DNA of 64,000 nucleotides from Solwaraspora sp. WMMA2065. Its GTDB lineage: Bacteria; Actinomycetota; Actinomycetes; Mycobacteriales; Micromonosporaceae. A program made the position numbers and the translations under genes. Below the pieces are notes generated by a model. That model had not been told where the DNA came from. It saw only the letters and a list, made by a program, of their open reading frames with translations, and ran no database searches. The stretch lies in contig NZ_CP128361.1 in NCBI RefSeq assembly GCF_030345075.1, forward strand, positions 5,270,001 through 5,334,000. Reading direction: 5' to 3'. The stretch's first letter is position 1. Each line of letters starts with the position of its first letter. This document shows, one piece after another, positions 51,600 through 61,278 of the stretch.

Positions 51600-52904
51600 C
51601 GCGGTCACGGCAGTTGGTATTTCCACTGCTCCACCACCAACATTCTCGGCCGTCCGCAACGGGTTCGCCGGGGCGGGTTCCCGTCGCAGGCCGCGGCCCG
51701 TCGCGCCCGTGACGAACTGCTGGCGATGTCATCGGAGCGCCGTACCGCGCAGAGCTGGACGGTGGCGCGGTGGCTGGAGCACTGGCTCCAGACCCGGACA
51801 CGGCTGCGCCCGACCACCAAGCTGCTCTACGCCCGCGACATCGAACGGTTCCTCATCCCGCACGTCGGACGGACGCTCCTGTCGGAGCTGACCTCAAGCC
51901 AGCTCAACGCGGCGTTCCGTGCCATCGCGCGGCAACGCAACAAGTACGACCGGCCCCACTCGGCATCGACACTGAGGCACGTCCGTGCCACGCTCCGAGC
52001 CGCCCTCAACGCGGCGATCCGGGAGGACCTGCTCACCGACAACCCCGCACGTCGGGTCGAACTGCCCCACCCGGGCCAGACCCGAGCGCACATCTGGACC
52101 GACGAAAACGTCGCGGCCTGGCAGGAAACCGGCATCCGGCCGGCGGTCTCGGTCTGGACGGCACCCCAACTCGCCGCGTTCCTCGACTTCACCGCCAACG
52201 ATCCGCTCCACGCCCTCTGGCGCCTGATCGGCCTGCGCGGGCTCCGCAGGGGCGAGGTCGCCGGCCTGCGTTGGTCCGACACCAACCTCGACGCCAACGA
52301 GCTGACCATCCACCAGCAGCGAACGTCCGCCGGACACCACGTCTACGAGGGGCCACCCAAGAGCGCGTCGGGACAGCGGGTCGTCGCCCTCGACGAGGCC
52401 ACCGCCACCGCCCTGGCCCACCACCGCCAGCAACAACAGCAACAGGCCGTCCGACGGATCGAAGCCCGGCAGACCTACCGCGACACCGGATACGTCTTCA
52501 CCCGACCCGACGGCCAGCCCTACCACCCCGGCTACTTCACCCAACGGTTCCCAACTCTGGTCCAGAAATCCACCCTGCCACCCATCCGGCTACACGACCT
52601 GCGGCACGGCGCCGCGTCGCTCGCCCACAACTCCGGCGCGGATCTCAAAACCATCCAAGCCCAGCTCGGCCACTCGCGGATCGACACCACCGCAGACGTG
52701 TACACCAGCGTGCTACCAGCAGCCCAACATCAGGCCGCCGCGGCCACCGCTGAACTCGTCCGCAATGCAGCCCGGGAACGCCGCGCCGCTATCAGGCGCG
52801 CCGCCCGCAAGGCCGCCAGGACGGCGAAAAAACCAGGAGCCTCAACGGAGCCGGACCAGCCGGAGGACCGTCGAACACCAGGTCAAGGCCATGATGATCA
52901 CTGA
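51600..52904 (+). CDS. int: Site-specific tyrosine integrase, 5'-truncated by IS256
   Basis: The frame is open from the IS256 end (51597) and reads RGHGSWYFHCSTTNILGRPQ then RVRRGGFPSQAAARRARDEL, an AP2-like N-terminal domain missing only its first ~15 residues and start codon. A core-binding domain (~55-140, SWTVARWLEHWLQTRTRLRP) and the catalytic domain follow: GLRGLRRGEVAGLRW (first Arg), LHDLRHGAASL (His-x-x-Arg), QLGHSRIDTTADVYTSV (His and Tyr). Translation could restart at ATG 51726, giving 392 residues without the arm-binding domain. It ends 118 bp from the 3' end of tRNA-Arg, so this is the integrase of the island and tRNA-Arg its probable attachment site. Confidence 0.85.
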   Translation, partial: RGHGSWYFHCSTTNILGRPQRVRRGGFPSQAAARRARDELLAMSSERRTAQSWTVARWLEHWLQTRTRLRPTTKLLYARDIERFLIPHVGRTLLSELTSSQLNAAFRAIARQRNKYDRPHSASTLRHVRATLRAALNAAIREDLLTDNPARRVELPHPGQTRAHIWTDENVAAWQETGIRPAVSVWTAPQLAAFLDFTANDPLHALWRLIGLRGLRRGEVAGLRWSDTNLDANELTIHQQRTSAGHHVYEGPPKSASGQRVVALDEATATALAHHRQQQQQQAVRRIEARQTYRDTGYVFTRPDGQPYHPGYFTQRFPTLVQKSTLPPIRLHDLRHGAASLAHNSGADLKTIQAQLGHSRIDTTADVYTSVLPAAQHQAAAATAELVRNAARERRAAIRRAARKAARTAKKPGASTEPDQPEDRRTPGQGHDDH

Positions 52905-53022
52905 GTAACTACAGAGAGTGATGACGCAGATGTCACACAGGTGTGGCAACGAACGTCCACACTCCATCAACAGTGACGGGATCTGATCTGCGTTTCGGCA
53001 GGTCAGACCCCTGATGATCTTG

Positions 53023-53095
53023 CGCGCCCGAAGGGACTCGAACCCCTAACCTTCTGATCCGTAGTCAGATGCTCTATCCGTTGAGCTACGGGCGC
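53023..53095 (-). tRNA. tRNA-Arg (ACG)
   Basis: A 73-nt cloverleaf on the minus strand with acceptor stem GCGCCCG/CGGGCGC, D-arm GCTCAACGGATAGAGC, anticodon loop in CTGACTACGGATCAG (anticodon ACG) and T-arm GGGGTTCGAGTCCC. No CCA is encoded. Its 3' end faces the truncated integrase, which suggests it is the integration target of the island to the left. Confidence 0.95.
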
Positions 53096-53130
53096 AGGTG
53101 CCTGGCAAGCATACACGCCTCGCCGAAGCG

Positions 53131-53221
53131 CGGAGACTCCGGGATTCGAACCCGGGAGGGGCTTTAAGACCCCAACCGCATTAGCAGTGCGGCGCCATAG
53201 ACCAGACTAGGCGAAGTCTCC
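53131..53221 (-). tRNA. tRNA-Ser (GCT)
   Basis: A 91-nt class II tRNA on the minus strand with acceptor GGAGACT/AGTCTCC, anticodon loop CACTGCTAATGCG (anticodon GCT), a long variable arm (GGGGTCTTAAAGCCCC) and T-arm CGGGTTCGAATCCCG. No CCA is encoded. It lies 35 bp upstream of tRNA-Arg in the same direction and may be co-transcribed. Confidence 0.95.
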
Positions 53222-53307
53222 CCGGCGGCCGCTCCAGACCACCGCCGGTCGAGGATACAGGGCACGCCGCGCCCGGGGCAAAGCACCTCCCCGGGCCGGA
53301 GCCGACG

Positions 53308-54606
53308 TCAGTGCGGCGCGACCGGTGCCGGTGCCGTCCGGTCGGGTACGGGCAGGCGGCCGGGCCGCACGACGACCAGGAGCACGATCAGCGCGGCCAG
53401 GACGCCTCCCGTGATCACTGTCGCCATGGCGATGCTGCCGGTGCCGAGTAGCCCGACGACCGGCGCGGCGAGCGCGCCGACACCGAACTGCACCGCCCCG
53501 AGCATCGCGGACGCGGTCCCGGCAGCTTCCCCGTGGCCGGCCAGGGCCAGCGCGGGAGCGTTCGGCAGCGCGAACCCGGCTGCGGCGAGGACCGCCCACA
53601 GCGGGATCAGGACGCCAGGTAGCCCGCCGACGTTCGTGGCCGCGAAGCCGAGCAGGATCAGCCCGCACACCAGCCCGGCGATCAGTGAGGTCCGCAGGAT
53701 CTGCTGCGGTGAGTAGCGGCGGAGCAGCCGTACGTTGAGCTGGGTGGCGGTGATCATGCCGACCGCTCCGGCCCCGAACGCGATACCGAACTGTTGCTCG
53801 TCGAGACCGTACTGGTCCTGCAGGACGAACGACGAGCCCGCGACGTACGCGAACAGCGAGGCCATCGAGAACCCGGCGACGAGCACCAGGCCGACGAAGA
53901 TCCGGTCCCGGAACAGGCCTCCGTACACCAGGAGGGTGTCCAGCACCCGGGCCGGACGGCGGCGGTGCGGCGGCAGCGTCTCGGGCAGCCCAAGGGCGGT
54001 CACCGCGATCAGGGCGAGCCCCAGTACCGCGAGCGCGGCGAACACCCCTCGCCAGTGCGTCCAGCTGAGCAGCGCGCTGCCGAGGGTCGGCGCGAGGACC
54101 GGCGCGACGCCCATGACCAGCAGCAGTCGGGACAGTATGCGGGCGAAGGCGATCCCGCTGAACATGTCCCGGACGACCGCCATCGCGATCACCGCCGCAG
54201 CGGCGGCTCCAATACCTTGGACGATCCGCAGCGTGCCGAGCACCGCGATGTTCGGTGCCACGGCGCACAGGACCGAGGCGAGCACGTGTAGACCGGTGCC
54301 AACCAGCAGCGGTCGGCGTCGACCCCACACGTCCGACAGCGGCCCGATGATCAACTGGCCGATGGCCAGCCCGGCGAGCGTGCCGGTCAGCGTCAATTGG
54401 ACGCCGGCTGCGGTGGTCTGCAGGTCGTCGCTGATTGCCGGTAGTGCCGGCAGGTACATGTCGATGGTCAACGGGCCGACCGCGATGAGCGTGCCGAGCA
54501 CCAGGATCAGCCGGATCCGCTGCCATGGGCTGAGCAACTCACCGGGAGCCGGCTCCACGACGGTGACTGGTGCGGACCCGCCGGACCGTTGGGCGAGCGC
54601 TGTCAT
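53308..54606 (-). CDS. Bcr/CflA-type multidrug MFS exporter
   Basis: 432 residues from ATG 54606, preceded by GGAAGAGGAACC. Twelve membrane segments are visible. The Bcr/CflA signatures are present: ILVLGTLIAVGPLTIDMYLP in TM1, LGLAIGQLIIGPLSDVWGRR type loop 2/3 (seen as LAIGQLIIGPLSDVWGRRRP), and GIGAAAAAVIAMAVVRDMF. The second half has FAYVAGSSFVLQDQYGLDEQ and ALALAGHGEAAGTASAMLG. The family expels drugs such as bicyclomycin, sulfonamides or amphenicols by proton exchange; the substrate here is not known. It is a monocistronic gene downstream of a long gap, with its 3' end 86 bp from tRNA-Ser. Confidence 0.9.
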   Translation of the reverse strand: MTALAQRSGGSAPVTVVEPAPGELLSPWQRIRLILVLGTLIAVGPLTIDMYLPALPAISDDLQTTAAGVQLTLTGTLAGLAIGQLIIGPLSDVWGRRRPLLVGTGLHVLASVLCAVAPNIAVLGTLRIVQGIGAAAAAVIAMAVVRDMFSGIAFARILSRLLLVMGVAPVLAPTLGSALLSWTHWRGVFAALAVLGLALIAVTALGLPETLPPHRRRPARVLDTLLVYGGLFRDRIFVGLVLVAGFSMASLFAYVAGSSFVLQDQYGLDEQQFGIAFGAGAVGMITATQLNVRLLRRYSPQQILRTSLIAGLVCGLILLGFAATNVGGLPGVLIPLWAVLAAAGFALPNAPALALAGHGEAAGTASAMLGAVQFGVGALAAPVVGLLGTGSIAMATVITGGVLAALIVLLVVVRPGRLPVPDRTAPAPVAPH

Positions 54607-55240
54607 GGTTCCTCTTCCACGAGGGCGCGTCGTCTGCGCGCGGTAGGGCGCGGGTCGACGCGACCCGACTGGTACGCCAGTGCTGCCGCTGTGCAGGCGC
54701 GCAGCCAATCTCACAAGCTAGCCGTCGCGCTTGCCATTCCCGTTACGGCGAACGGTGTGGCGTGTCACAGCGGGTGCGAAGAGTGCACTCGTCGGCCCGG
54801 ATGTCGGCCACTGCACGTGCGGAGGGCCGATGTCGGCGGTGCCCGCGCGGCGGGAGCCGGCCCACCGGCCCATCCAGGCTTGCCCAGGTCTACCCAGGCT
54901 CGCCAAGGTCCACCGGCCACTCCAGGCCAACGCCGGGTGGCGAGCATCCACCCGATCATCGTACTTACTGTGACGGACGACAATGCATATTGCGTACGTC
55001 ATATCTTCGTGGGGCGGGTCGCTCCGTGGGACGCTATCAGAAAAAATCGGTCCGAAGTCTTGTCGTGGAAACCGTCGAAGCCTAATCTCTGGCATCACCG
55101 ATGCGCGACTCGCGTCGCCGGTGCGGCGCCTGCCCGGCGTCGCCGGACAGCAGGTGTCCACCGACGGAACCCCGTCGTGGGACACCGGCCCGACCGGCCC
55201 GGAATCCCCCGGGGCAACCCCTTCGGTTAAGGAGCCAGCC
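54607..55240. other. 634-bp intergenic region between divergent exporter and protease genes
   Basis: No convincing gene. Frames are open but lack family features, and composition changes along the stretch. It must hold promoters for the exporter (left) and the protease (right). A degenerate palindrome at 54971-55001, with outer halves TGACGgACG and CGTaCGTCA around an AT-rich centre, is a candidate operator. An AAGGAG at 55229-55234 serves the protease. Confidence 0.5.
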
Positions 55241-55912
55241 TTGCGTATCCGACTCACCCTGGCCATCGCCGCGACCGCGCTGGTCGGCGCGTTCGTGGCC
55301 CCGTCCGCCGCGGCTGCGGCACCGCAACAGATCATCGGCGGCGGCACGGTTTCCTCGGCACCGTGGGCGGCCGCCGTCTTCCAGAACGGCTCGTTCGCCT
55401 GTTCCGGCTCGATCATCGCCTCACGGTGGGTGCTGACCGCGCGGCACTGTCTCGGCGGGTCGATGTCGGTGCGAGTGGGCAGTGTCTACCGCTCCTCGGG
55501 TGGCGCGACCAGCACGGTCAGCGCCACGTACGGCCGGTACGACCTCGGCCTGCTCTACCTGAGCTCGGCGGTTTCCACCAGCTACGTCACGTTGGCGTCC
55601 AGCAACCCACCGGTCGGCTCGACGAACACCATCTACGGCTGGGGCCGGACCTGCAGCAACTGTGACGCCTCGGCGCAGCTGAAGGCCGCTTCGGTGCGGA
55701 CCACGACGAACGGCGCGTCCGACGCGTACGGCGGCCCGGCGATCCGCAGCACCGGGGTGAACGGCGTGGCCTGGCGGGGCGACTCCGGCGGTCCGCAGTT
55801 CTACAACGGGCAGCAGGTGGGTGTCTGCTCGACCGGCAACGGGTCGACGTACCAGAACTACGCCTCGGTGGCGTCCAGCCGGAGCTGGATCCGGTCGGTG
55901 GCCGGGGTCTGA
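55241..55912 (+). CDS. Secreted trypsin-like serine protease (S1 family)
   Basis: 223 residues. TTG 55241 is chosen because AAGGAG lies 6 nt upstream and a signal peptide follows (LRIRLTLAIAATALVGAFVA, cleavage after AAAA). Mature protein starts near IIGGGTVSSAPWAAAV, the usual activation site. Catalytic triad: H69 in TARHC, D101 in YDLGLL, S182 in GDSGGP. Cys pairs around the His (ACSG, RHC) and at TCSNCD suggest disulfides. Residues near 176 (AWRGDSGGP) suit a trypsin-type pocket only loosely; the Asp specificity residue is not clear. Expected to act outside the cell; no dedicated inhibitor or partner adjoins it. Confidence 0.9.
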   Translation: MRIRLTLAIAATALVGAFVAPSAAAAAPQQIIGGGTVSSAPWAAAVFQNGSFACSGSIIASRWVLTARHCLGGSMSVRVGSVYRSSGGATSTVSATYGRYDLGLLYLSSAVSTSYVTLASSNPPVGSTNTIYGWGRTCSNCDASAQLKAASVRTTTNGASDAYGGPAIRSTGVNGVAWRGDSGGPQFYNGQQVGVCSTGNGSTYQNYASVASSRSWIRSVAGV

Positions 55913-56740
55913 GGCTGTGACGACCGGAGCGGCCGACATCGGCCGTTCGGTAGGTGGGTGGTCGGTGGGCCTCCCACGTACCGCCTGATCCGCCGGTTCG
56001 GCGGCCGCTGCGAGCAGCGGCCGCCGAACCGGCAGCGGCCGCCACACCTGTACCGGCTGGCTCCGGCCGGTGATCGGCATCGGTGGTTGTTGGTGGAACC
56101 TGAGCCTCGTGCCGGCGGCCCGATAGGTCTCCGCGGCCACGGCGACATCGCCCGGGGCGGCATGCGCCTGCAGCCGAGCGGCTACGTTGATCACGTCGCC
56201 GGTGAGGAATCCGACTCCGCCGTCGACTGCACCCGCGGTGTCGATGGCCGCCGCTCCGGTGGCCACTCCGACCCGGATCCGTATCCGCGCATTGTCGGGA
56301 AAGTCGGTACGGCGGACCGCGTCGGCGAGTTCGAGAGCGGCCCGCACCGCCGGGTACGCGCCGCCATCGCCATGATCGTCGTCGTTGCCGGCGATGCCGA
56401 AGACCGCCATCACCGCGTCTCCGATGTACTTCTCCACCACTCCATCCCACCGTCGAATCACCGTCCGCACCGCGTGGAAGTAGCGCAGCTGCACGTCGCG
56501 GACCTCCTCCGGAGTAAGCCGACTGGACAGGGCGGTGAAGCCGACCATGTCGACGAAGAGCACGCTGACCGTGCGGCGGCGGGTCCGGGCGGCTGGAACG
56601 GACCAGCCGGACGGCGGTTTCCGTCGCGCTCCGCAGTTGGCACAGTAACGGTGGGTCGACCTTACAGATGTACGGCAGATCGGGCCGGCTGCGTGGGTCG
56701 GGCCGGTGGGGCGGCGGTAGTTGCGGCGGAGCGTCCTCAT
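55421..56740 (-). CDS. Class III adenylate/guanylate cyclase domain protein, 3' end doubtful
   Basis: The frame from ATG 56740 runs 439 residues. A partial zinc ribbon (YCANCGARR, ~32-40) is followed by a complete cyclase domain (~55-235): SVLFVDMVGFTALSSRL with the metal-binding Asp, RWDGVVEKYIGDAVMAVFG, RIRVGVATGAAA, and GDVINVAARLQAHA. Class III enzymes make cAMP or cGMP. After VQVWRPL (~240) the sequence becomes Pro/Arg-rich, crosses the strong hairpin at 55993-56032, and then lies antisense to the protease gene for ~490 bp. The native protein probably ended near 56030; the long tail suggests a lost stop or frameshift. The usual C-terminal AAA/TPR part of this family is absent. Confidence 0.6.
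   Translation of the reverse strand: MRTLRRNYRRPTGPTHAAGPICRTSVRSTHRYCANCGARRKPPSGWSVPAARTRRRTVSVLFVDMVGFTALSSRLTPEEVRDVQLRYFHAVRTVIRRWDGVVEKYIGDAVMAVFGIAGNDDDHGDGGAYPAVRAALELADAVRRTDFPDNARIRIRVGVATGAAAIDTAGAVDGGVGFLTGDVINVAARLQAHAAPGDVAVAAETYRAAGTRLRFHQQPPMPITGRSQPVQVWRPLPVRRPLLAAAAEPADQAVRGRPTDHPPTERPMSAAPVVTASDPGHRPDPAPAGRHRGVVLVRRPVAGRADTHLLPVVELRTAGVAPPGHAVHPGAADRRAAVRVGRAVRRGPHRSGLQLRRGVTVAAGPAPAVDGVRRADRWVAGRQRDVAGGNRRAQVEQAEVVPAVRGADRAGRATRGAVDTAHSHRHRPAETVPRGQHPP
55993..56032. terminator. Very strong hairpin downstream of the protease gene
   Basis: A perfect 18-bp stem (55993-56010 with 56015-56032) with the 4-nt loop CGAG. It lies 80 bp after the protease stop and inside the C-terminal part of the convergent cyclase frame. 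It is GC-rich with no U-run, and could terminate both directions. Confidence 0.7.
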
Positions 56741-56901
56741 GATCGCCTCCTGCGCGGTGGTGGTGGTGCTTCAGTCCGCTCCCGGGGTGGACCTGATCCG
56801 GTCCGTGTGGACCGACCTACGGGACGGACGGCTGAAACGGTCGCAGCCCAGCGCAGCCCTAGGATCTGTAGAACGACGTATGTCAGATACTCCCACCCTT
56901 T

Positions 56902-59900
56902 ATGTCGGTGATCGGATTGACACAGTCACGCGATGGCAGGTCGCTGGCCCCCAGCTCCGACGAGGTTCCCTTCGTCGGGCGGCAGGCTCAGCTGCAGGTG
57001 TTGCACGAGTCGCTACGTAGGGTCGAGCGGGGGAACACGGCTGCTGTCTTCGTCATGGGCGAGAGCGGCATCGGTAAGTCGCGGCTGCTGAGCGCGGCCA
57101 GCGACCGGCTCCGTACTGCCGGTGCCCTGGTGCTCTCCGGGGCATGTCTGGACATTGGGGACTCATCGCCGCTGCACCCACTTCGGCAGGCTCTGCGGCG
57201 TTATCAGCCGGCGGCCGGCCGGGCTGGCGTTCTGTCCGGCGCCGCGGCCAACGAGTTGATCTCGGTGCTGGACGGCGAGGCCCGGCACCCCGACGGAGCC
57301 GGTGACCTGCTGGAACGGCTCACCCGTGGACTCGGCGCGGTCGCCGCCGGACGGACCCTGGTGCTGGTCATGGACGATCTGCAGTGGGCCGACCTGACCA
57401 CCCGGCATCTGCTGCTGTACCTCCTCGCCGGGCTGGGGGACGTCCGGCTGCTGCTGCTCGGCGCCGCGCGGACCGAGACGCTGCGGGGCGACGATCCGAT
57501 CCGCCGCATGCTGCTGGAGTTACGCCGGTCCCGGTCGCGTTCCGGGGCGGTCCACGTGTTGGATCTGGAGCCCCTGGACCGGACGGAAACCGCCCAACTC
57601 GTCGCGGAGCTGCTCGGCGGCGACCCGGAGCCGGACCTGGCCGAGTCGGTGTGGCGGCGCAGCGGTGGGGTGCCGTTCGTCGCCGAGGAACTGGCCCGGG
57701 ACGCCCGGGACGGCCGGGACGGCCTGTCGGAGACCCTGAGCGAGATCACCCTGGCCCACGTCGACGCCCTGCCGGCCGACGCCCAGCTCGTGTCACATGC
57801 GGTCGCCGCCGGCGTGGAGCCGGTCGCTCACGACCTGCTGGCCCGGGTCGCCCAGCTCGGCGAGGACCGGCTGCTGCAGGCGGTACGCGAGGCGGTCGGC
57901 CAGCGGGTGCTGTTGTCCGAGCCGGACGGGTACCGGTTCCGCTACCCGCTGATCCGGGAGGTCCTGGAGCCGCGGCTGCTGCCGGGCGAGCGGGTCCGGT
58001 GGCACCGGCGGTACGCCGAGGCGCTCGCCGCCGGCCCCACCGGTGACCTGCAGCACGCCCGGTTGGCGTACCACTGGCGGGAGGCCGGCGAGACCACCCG
58101 GGCGTTGCCGGCCGTGGTCGCCGCCGCCGAGGAGGCGGAGCGGCTGTACGGTTTCGCCGAGGCGTTCGAGCACTGGGCCAGCGCGGTCGACCTGGCCAAC
58201 CAGGTCCCGCCGGCCTGGCTGGTCGAGTTCGACGCGACCACGCTGGGTCGACGCGCGGCGGAGGCGGCGCACCGCAGCGGCGAGCATGAGCGCGCGCTGA
58301 CCCTGCTGGAGCAGTTGGCCACCAACCTGTTCGGCCCGCCGCCGTCCTGGCTGTACACCCTGCGGGCACGGTATCTGACAGCGGTCGGCCAGCTGGCCGA
58401 GGCGGAGCGCGAGTACGACCGGACGCTGGCCGCGGCCGACGCCACCTCCGGCGAGCGGGTCGCCGCCGCCGCGCACTCCGCCGACCTGCTGCTGCAACTC
58501 TGCCGGTACGCCGACGCTGGCCGGCGGGCCCAGGAGGCGCTGGACCTGGCAGCCGGGGTGCCCGACTGTGCGTCGGCGATGGTGCTGGCCGGGGTGACCC
58601 TCGGCTACAGCCAGGCGTACCTCAACGACCCGGCGGCGGGCAAGGAAGCGGTCCGGCAGGCGCGGCGTACCGCCGAACTGTCCGGCGGCCCGGCGGACGT
58701 CGCCGTCGCCGACCTGCAACTCGCCGAGCTGCTTAGTGGCCACCTCAACGAGTTGGAGGAGGGTGTCGCGGTCGCCCGCCACGGTGCGGAACGGGCCGAG
58801 CGGGTCGGGCTGGCCCGTACCTACGGCACCCGGTTGCTCTCCGCCGCCGCCAACGGGCTGTTCCGGCTCGGCCGGTGGAGCGAGGCCGAGGAGGCGATCA
58901 CGGCCGCGCTGCGGCACCGGCCGTCCGGGGCCGACGCGGTAGAGCTGCTGCTGGCCCGCTGCCGGATCCATGTGGGGTTCGGCCACCTCGACGGTGCGGA
59001 GTCCGACCTGGAGGCGATCGAGACCCTGCTGGCCGCTGGCGGCGGGATGCGGCACATGCTGCCGTTGCTGACGTTGCGCGCCGGGCTGGCCATGTGGCGT
59101 GGCCGGCATGCCGAGGCGCGGGAGGCGGTACAGCAGGGCATCGACCTGGCCGAGCGGCACTCAGGTGACGTCTGGTTGCAGGCGCCGCTGGTCTGGCACG
59201 GGCTACGGGCCGAGGCGGAGGCCCGGTCCAGCGGGACACCGATCGATCCACAGGCGGTGCAGCGCCTGGTCAAGGTGGTCGGTCGGATGGAGCGCAGCAG
59301 CAACACGGAGACCGCGGCGCCGGTACGCGACGCGGTGATCGGCTACCGGGAGCTCTGCGCCGCGGAGATCAGCCGGATCGACGGCGGGTCGGACCCGGTG
59401 CTCTGGTCGCGGGCCGCCGAGGTATGGGAGCGGCGGTGCCATCCGTACCCGGCGGCGTACGCCCGGTTGCGCCAGGCCGAGGCGCTGTACGGGATCCGTA
59501 CCCGTAACGCGGACGCGACCCGGGCACTGCAGGCGGCGTACCGGACCGCCCGGCGGCTCGGTGCCCGTCCGTTCACCGAGGAGATCCAGGCCCTGGCACG
59601 CCGCGCCCGGGTGGCGCTGAGCGCGGGTGAGTCGGAACCGATGCCCGAGGTGGACAGCCAGGAACGGGTCACTCTGCGGACCGGTCTGACCAGCCCGCCG
59701 ACTGTCGGCGAACGGGTGGCCCGGGCGTTGGTCAACGACCGCGCGAAGCGGACCTCGATGGTCGAGCGGGCCGGCCAGGTGCTCGCTCCGGGCGGGCCGG
59801 ACGAGCTTGCGGTGCTGACTGACCGGGAGCGTCAGGTGCTCGAACTGGTCGCGGAGGGACGGACCAACCGGGCGACGGCCGAGGTGCTGTTCATCAGCGA

Positions 59901-60003
59901 ACGTACGGTCGGTGTGCACGTGTCGAACATTCTCAACAAGCTGCAGGTCAAGACGCGGGTGGAGGCGACCCGGGTGTTCATGCGTAACCAGCCGCGTGCC
60001 TGA
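56902..60003 (+). CDS. LAL-type LuxR family transcriptional regulator with AAA ATPase
   Basis: 1,033 residues from ATG 56902. The N-terminal AAA_16 domain (~22-270) opens [20 protein letters not shown] with Walker [11 protein letters not shown] and Walker [14 protein letters not shown] long TPR-like helical middle (~330-900) follows, full of Ala/Leu repeats ([20 protein letters not shown]). The C-terminal LuxR helix-turn-helix (~970-1030) reads [43 protein letters not shown] proteins are large ATP-dependent activators, often of secondary metabolism or sugar use. It is divergent from the cyclase gene across 161 bp, so the two may share regulation. The target genes are unknown. Confidence 0.93.
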   Translation: MSVIGLTQSRDGRSLAPSSDEVPFVGRQAQLQVLHESLRRVERGNTAAVFVMGESGIGKSRLLSAASDRLRTAGALVLSGACLDIGDSSPLHPLRQALRRYQPAAGRAGVLSGAAANELISVLDGEARHPDGAGDLLERLTRGLGAVAAGRTLVLVMDDLQWADLTTRHLLLYLLAGLGDVRLLLLGAARTETLRGDDPIRRMLLELRRSRSRSGAVHVLDLEPLDRTETAQLVAELLGGDPEPDLAESVWRRSGGVPFVAEELARDARDGRDGLSETLSEITLAHVDALPADAQLVSHAVAAGVEPVAHDLLARVAQLGEDRLLQAVREAVGQRVLLSEPDGYRFRYPLIREVLEPRLLPGERVRWHRRYAEALAAGPTGDLQHARLAYHWREAGETTRALPAVVAAAEEAERLYGFAEAFEHWASAVDLANQVPPAWLVEFDATTLGRRAAEAAHRSGEHERALTLLEQLATNLFGPPPSWLYTLRARYLTAVGQLAEAEREYDRTLAAADATSGERVAAAAHSADLLLQLCRYADAGRRAQEALDLAAGVPDCASAMVLAGVTLGYSQAYLNDPAAGKEAVRQARRTAELSGGPADVAVADLQLAELLSGHLNELEEGVAVARHGAERAERVGLARTYGTRLLSAAANGLFRLGRWSEAEEAITAALRHRPSGADAVELLLARCRIHVGFGHLDGAESDLEAIETLLAAGGGMRHMLPLLTLRAGLAMWRGRHAEAREAVQQGIDLAERHSGDVWLQAPLVWHGLRAEAEARSSGTPIDPQAVQRLVKVVGRMERSSNTETAAPVRDAVIGYRELCAAEISRIDGGSDPVLWSRAAEVWERRCHPYPAAYARLRQAEALYGIRTRNADATRALQAAYRTARRLGARPFTEEIQALARRARVALSAGESEPMPEVDSQERVTLRTGLTSPPTVGERVARALVNDRAKRTSMVERAGQVLAPGGPDELAVLTDRERQVLELVAEGRTNRATAEVLFISERTVGVHVSNILNKLQVKTRVEATRVFMRNQPRA

Positions 60004-60046
60004 TACCCGACGGTGAACCTGCCAGTCCGGTGCGTAGCGGCCGCCG

Positions 60047-60070
60047 ACCGGTCGGTCCACCCCGACCGGT
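60047..60070 (+). terminator. Hairpin downstream of the LuxR-family gene
   Basis: ACCGGTCGG (60047-60055) pairs perfectly with CCGACCGGT (60062-60070) around a 6-nt loop, 44 bp after the stop. No U-run. A plausible terminator. Confidence 0.5.
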
Positions 60071-60239
60071 TGACGTCGCCGCCGGAAAACCGCACACCGG
60101 GGCGGCGGGATCGGCCAGTGAGACACCCGTCGTTGCGCCGATACCTGCGGGTTGGCAGCGGCTGCCACTGTAGGGACCGACCGTTTCGGTGACGACCGCC
60201 CGCCCGGGGCGAGGGAGCACTGCAGACTGGAGGCGTTCG

Positions 60240-61004
60240 ATGCCAGAACTCCGCTGGGGTCACGTGCATGACCAGATCATCGATGTCCTCAACCACCGGC
60301 CGACCGACGTCGCCGGCGTGGTCGAGGATCTGGCGGCGCTGCAGAAGCTGCTCGAGGCAGCCACGCCGAGTGACAGCGACAATCCGGTGGCCGACTTCAA
60401 CCATCTCTACTGGGTGATCACCAGCACCATCGACGAGCGGCTGCAGGCCGGTGAGTTTGCCGACCCTGACTTCCTCACCCTGCTGGACATCGAGTTCGCG
60501 GAGCGGTACTTCGCTGCGCTGCGCTGCTGGGGCAACCGGGGCGACACCCCGGCGGCCTGGGAGGTGCTGTTCAGCCGGCTGCGCGACGAGAGCGTACGGT
60601 CGTTGCCGTCGGCCGCCGCCGGGGTGAACGCGCACATCAACTACGACCTGCCGTTCGCCCTGATGAGCACCTGGGCCAAGCTCGGGTCGGGCCCGGACAA
60701 CGACGAGCAGCACCGCGACTACCTCTACATCAACGAAATCTTCTTCGACCGGATCCCGCAGCTGCGGCGCAGCTACCTGAGTAGCTGGCAGATCTGCCTC
60801 GACCGGCTCAACGGGCAGGTCGACGACTGGTACCAGAACCGGTTGGTGGAGTTCACCCGGGACATCGCCTGGCGGGACGCGGCTCGTATGTGGCCGATGC
60901 GGGACGACCCGACGGTGCTGGAGAGTGAGCGGTTGCGGATGGACCGGCACACCGCCTTCCTGGGCTGGGCGTTGCTCTCGCCGGTGGGCAGCCTGCTGCA
61001 GTGA
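60240..61004 (+). CDS. DUF5995-like protein
   Basis: 254 residues from ATG 60240 (MPELRWGHVHDQIIDVLNHR). All-helical, with features of the DUF5995 family: FNHLYWVITSTIDERLQAG, FLTLLDIEFAERYFAALRCW, VNAHINYDLPFALMSTWAKL, and the C-terminal WRDAARMWPMRD. The pattern of conserved His/Asn/Asp (HINYDLP) suggests a bound metal or small molecule, but the biochemical role is unknown. A single gene between the regulator and the NmrA-type gene. No signal peptide or membrane segment. Confidence 0.75.
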   Translation: MPELRWGHVHDQIIDVLNHRPTDVAGVVEDLAALQKLLEAATPSDSDNPVADFNHLYWVITSTIDERLQAGEFADPDFLTLLDIEFAERYFAALRCWGNRGDTPAAWEVLFSRLRDESVRSLPSAAAGVNAHINYDLPFALMSTWAKLGSGPDNDEQHRDYLYINEIFFDRIPQLRRSYLSSWQICLDRLNGQVDDWYQNRLVEFTRDIAWRDAARMWPMRDDPTVLESERLRMDRHTAFLGWALLSPVGSLLQ

Positions 61005-61278
61005 CGCCCGGCCGGGTGTCTGCCGGCTTCGCTGCTGGTGGCATCCGCTGTGGGCAGCCATCGCCAGCGTGCCCCATTTGCCCGTTATGTGGTCTAGGGT
61101 GGCTCGTGATGGGCAGCCGCGGGCGAAGACGTCGGCCACCGGGGCGGCCATCGGATCGTCGGTCGGCGGGTCGTCTGCTGTCGGGTTGTCGGTCGGCGGG
61201 CAGGGTTCGCTGTGCGGCGCGGGCGCGGACCGGCGAGGGCGATCGTGGGGCCGCCCCGCAGGGACCTAGGAGCTGACA

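Noticed and set aside
46640-51615. Target duplication flanking the large IS256 copy
   Set aside because: The sequences bordering 46661 and 51597 do not match, so one flank has probably been deleted or rearranged.
53023-53060. Search for a second copy of the tRNA-Arg 3' end (attL) in the window
   Set aside because: No direct repeat of the tRNA 3' segment was seen between 29 and 53 kb; the other junction may lie elsewhere or be lost.
54589-55230. 213-codon + strand frame in the exporter-protease gap
   Set aside because: It begins inside the exporter start region and has no domain, signal or ribosome-binding site; several frames are equally open.
57793-59160. 455-codon minus-strand frame opposite the LuxR-family gene
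   Set aside because: Shadow of the strongly supported regulator, with low-complexity composition.
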